DNA from: Oerskovia jenensis
GTDB taxonomy: Bacteria > Actinomycetota > Actinomycetes > Actinomycetales > Cellulomonadaceae
Direction of reading: 5' to 3'
NCBI RefSeq assembly: GCF_016907235.1
Contig: NZ_JAFBBO010000001.1
Coordinates: 1,178,001 to 1,242,000, forward strand
Length of the DNA: 64,000 nucleotides
Of the stretch, positions 62,776 to 64,000 are shown one piece after another. Each line of letters starts with the position of its first letter. The stretch's first letter is position 1. The notes beneath the pieces are model-generated. The model saw only the letters and a program-made list of their open reading frames with translations. It had not been told where the DNA came from and ran no database searches. The position numbers and the translations under genes are program-made.

Positions 62776-64000
62776 CGGACGTCGACTCCCTTGTCCATGG
62801 TCATGTAGTGCATCAGTGCTTCTTGCGTGGCGTCGGCTCGCGCCACCTCGCCCGTGATCCGGCCCTGGCTCATCGCGTAGACGCGGTCGCACAGGCCGAT
62901 GAGCTCGGGGAGCTCGGACGAGATGACGACGACGGCCTTGCCGGCGTCGGCGAGGGCGTTGATGATCGCGTAGATCTCGTACTTCGCGCCCACGTCGATG
63001 CCGCGCGTGGGCTCGTCGAGGATGAGGACGTCCGGGTCGGAGTACACCCACTTCGACAGGACGACCTTCTGCTGGTTCCCGCCCGAGAGCTTGCCGGCGA
63101 TCGCCTCGACGGTGGGCGCCTTGATCCGGAAGTCCGTGCGGTAGCGCTCGGCGACCTGGGTCTCGGCCTGCGAGTCGACGACTCCCCAGTGCGAGACCTT
63201 GCCGAGCGCCGAGGCCGAGATGTTCTCCCGGATGGTCTGGATGAGGTTGAGGCCGTACCGCTTGCGGTCCTCGGTCGCGTACGCCAGCCCGTGACCGATG
63301 GCCTCGGCGACGCTGCGCGTCCTGATCGGCGCGCCGTTCTTGTAGACGGTCCCGGAGATCTTCGCCCCGTACGAGTGCCCGAACACGCTCATCGCGAGCT
63401 CGGTGCGCCCGGCACCCATGAGTCCCGCCATGCCGACGATCTCGCCCGCCCGCACGTGCAGGTTCGCGTGGTCGACGACGACGCGGTCGGTGTCGATCGG
63501 GTGGTGCACGGTCCAGTCCTCGATGCGCAGCACCTCGTCACCGATGGTCGGCTCGTGCTCCGGGAAGCGGCTGTCGAGCGAGCGTCCGACCATGCTGCGG
63601 ATGATGCGGTCCTCGGTCACGGGCTCGGCGCCGTGCAGGTCGAGGGTCTCGATGGTCGCGCCGTCGCGGATGATCGTCACGCGGTCGGCGATCGCGGCGA
63701 TCTCGTTGAGCTTGTGGCTGATGATGATGCAGGTGATCCCGTGGCTGCGGAACTCGTCGATGAGCTTGAGCAGGTGGGCGCTGTCCTCGTCGTTGAGCGC
63801 CGCGGTGGGCTCGTCGAGGATGAGCAGGTCCACGCGCTTGGACAGCGCCTTGGCGATCTCGACGAGCTGCTGCTTGCCGACACCGATGTCCATCGACTTG
63901 GTCGCGGGGTTCTCGGACAGGCCCACACGCTCGAGCAGGGCCGCGGCCTCGCTCGTGGTGCGGTGCCAGTCGACGATCCCCGCGGAGGCCTTCTCGTTGC
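62772..64000 (-). CDS. Monosaccharide ABC transporter ATPase (XylG/GguA type), 5' end outside window
   Basis: This partial gene encodes about 409 residues in the window and is still open at 64000; the N-terminal portion of the first nucleotide-binding domain is missing. Visible motifs are the first-domain signature (degenerate, [15 protein letters not shown]), Walker [13 protein letters not shown] and switch [15 protein letters not shown]. The second domain has [16 protein letters not shown], signature [14 protein letters not shown] and Walker [19 protein letters not shown]. Two fused ATPase domains are standard for the sugar-importer subfamily. The periplasmic binding protein gene would lie further right, outside the window. 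Confidence 0.95.
   Translation of the reverse strand, partial: NEKASAGIVDWHRTTSEAAALLERVGLSENPATKSMDIGVGKQQLVEIAKALSKRVDLLILDEPTAALNDEDSAHLLKLIDEFRSHGITCIIISHKLNEIAAIADRVTIIRDGATIETLDLHGAEPVTEDRIIRSMVGRSLDSRFPEHEPTIGDEVLRIEDWTVHHPIDTDRVVVDHANLHVRAGEIVGMAGLMGAGRTELAMSVFGHSYGAKISGTVYKNGAPIRTRSVAEAIGHGLAYATEDRKRYGLNLIQTIRENISASALGKVSHWGVVDSQAETQVAERYRTDFRIKAPTVEAIAGKLSGGNQQKVVLSKWVYSDPDVLILDEPTRGIDVGAKYEIYAIINALADAGKAVVVISSELPELIGLCDRVYAMSQGRITGEVARADATQEALMHYMTMDKGVDVR

Noticed and set aside
61195-62808. 537-codon plus-strand frame rich in His, Asp, Arg and Glu
   Set aside because: Antisense to a permease gene whose hydrophobic codons read as charged residues on the other strand; it begins in the glyA leader.

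Overview
The window is GC-rich, densely packed bacterial chromosome from an actinobacterium. Evidence for this is the near-exclusive use of G/C in third codon positions, many GTG starts, several apparently leaderless genes, a mycothiol-dependent DinB-like (MDMPI) protein, a DrrAB-type exporter, actinobacterial MacB-like cassettes and a ZTP riboswitch in front of glyA. The carbohydrate-rich content (secreted sugar dehydrogenases, PA14, CBM-like and DUF1080 domains, sugar ABC transporter, galactose and tagatose/galactosamine-type catabolism) fits the Micrococcales (Cellulomonadaceae/Promicromonosporaceae-like); that placement is inference. I see no rRNA, tRNA, CRISPR array, insertion sequence or prophage.

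Layout. 1-5041 (minus): the N-terminal 1680 residues of a giant secreted DNRLRE/RHS (YD-repeat) protein whose C-terminus lies outside the window. 5205-5688: two tiny genes, a DUF2283 protein and an apparently frameshifted partner. 5893-10897: MarC membrane protein, PHP phosphoesterase, divergent Lrp/LysE-exporter pair, aldo/keto reductase, alpha/beta hydrolase. 11549-19356: a secreted redox group of a two-domain multicopper oxidase, a very large ThuA/discoidin/sugar-dehydrogenase/PKD/DUF1080 protein, and a cupredoxin with six Ig-like repeats; the last two share an unnamed module. 19541-24993: Xaa-Pro aminopeptidase, methyltransferase, DrrA/DrrB-type exporter with its TetR regulator. 25117-30850: a YflT-type stress protein, then a DeoR-led operon for an amino-sugar/tagatose-phosphate-like pathway (SIS isomerase/deaminase, ROK kinase, PfkB kinase, class II aldolase).

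31111-35144: membrane-less MgtE/CBS protein coupled to a DUF1003 protein, an MDMPI-type enzyme, and a divergent Mrp ATPase. 35509-44594: two complete MacB-like tripartite ABC exporters flanking a pair of paralogous, cysteine-rich lipoproteins, with most junctions translationally coupled. 44753-48108: DeoR regulator coupled to a single-chain GalT-GalK fusion. 48085-50274: MMPL exporter. 50453-53764: a second giant secreted sugar-dehydrogenase/DUF1080 protein with PA14 and CBM35-like domains. 53985-55969: winged-helix repressor and MFS exporter, divergent, with a palindrome between their promoters. 56075-61064: exonuclease III, MFS transporter, folD and glyA. 61603-64000: permease and ATPase of a monosaccharide ABC importer, the ATPase running off the window.

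Several blocks fit together. Secreted oxidases and dehydrogenases may oxidise sugars outside the cell, the ABC importer brings in monosaccharides, and the two DeoR-controlled units (galT-galK and the tagatose-like set) would feed them to glycolysis. glyA (under a ZTP riboswitch) and folD handle one-carbon units. Almost every convergent or operon end carries a strong GC hairpin without a long T-tract.
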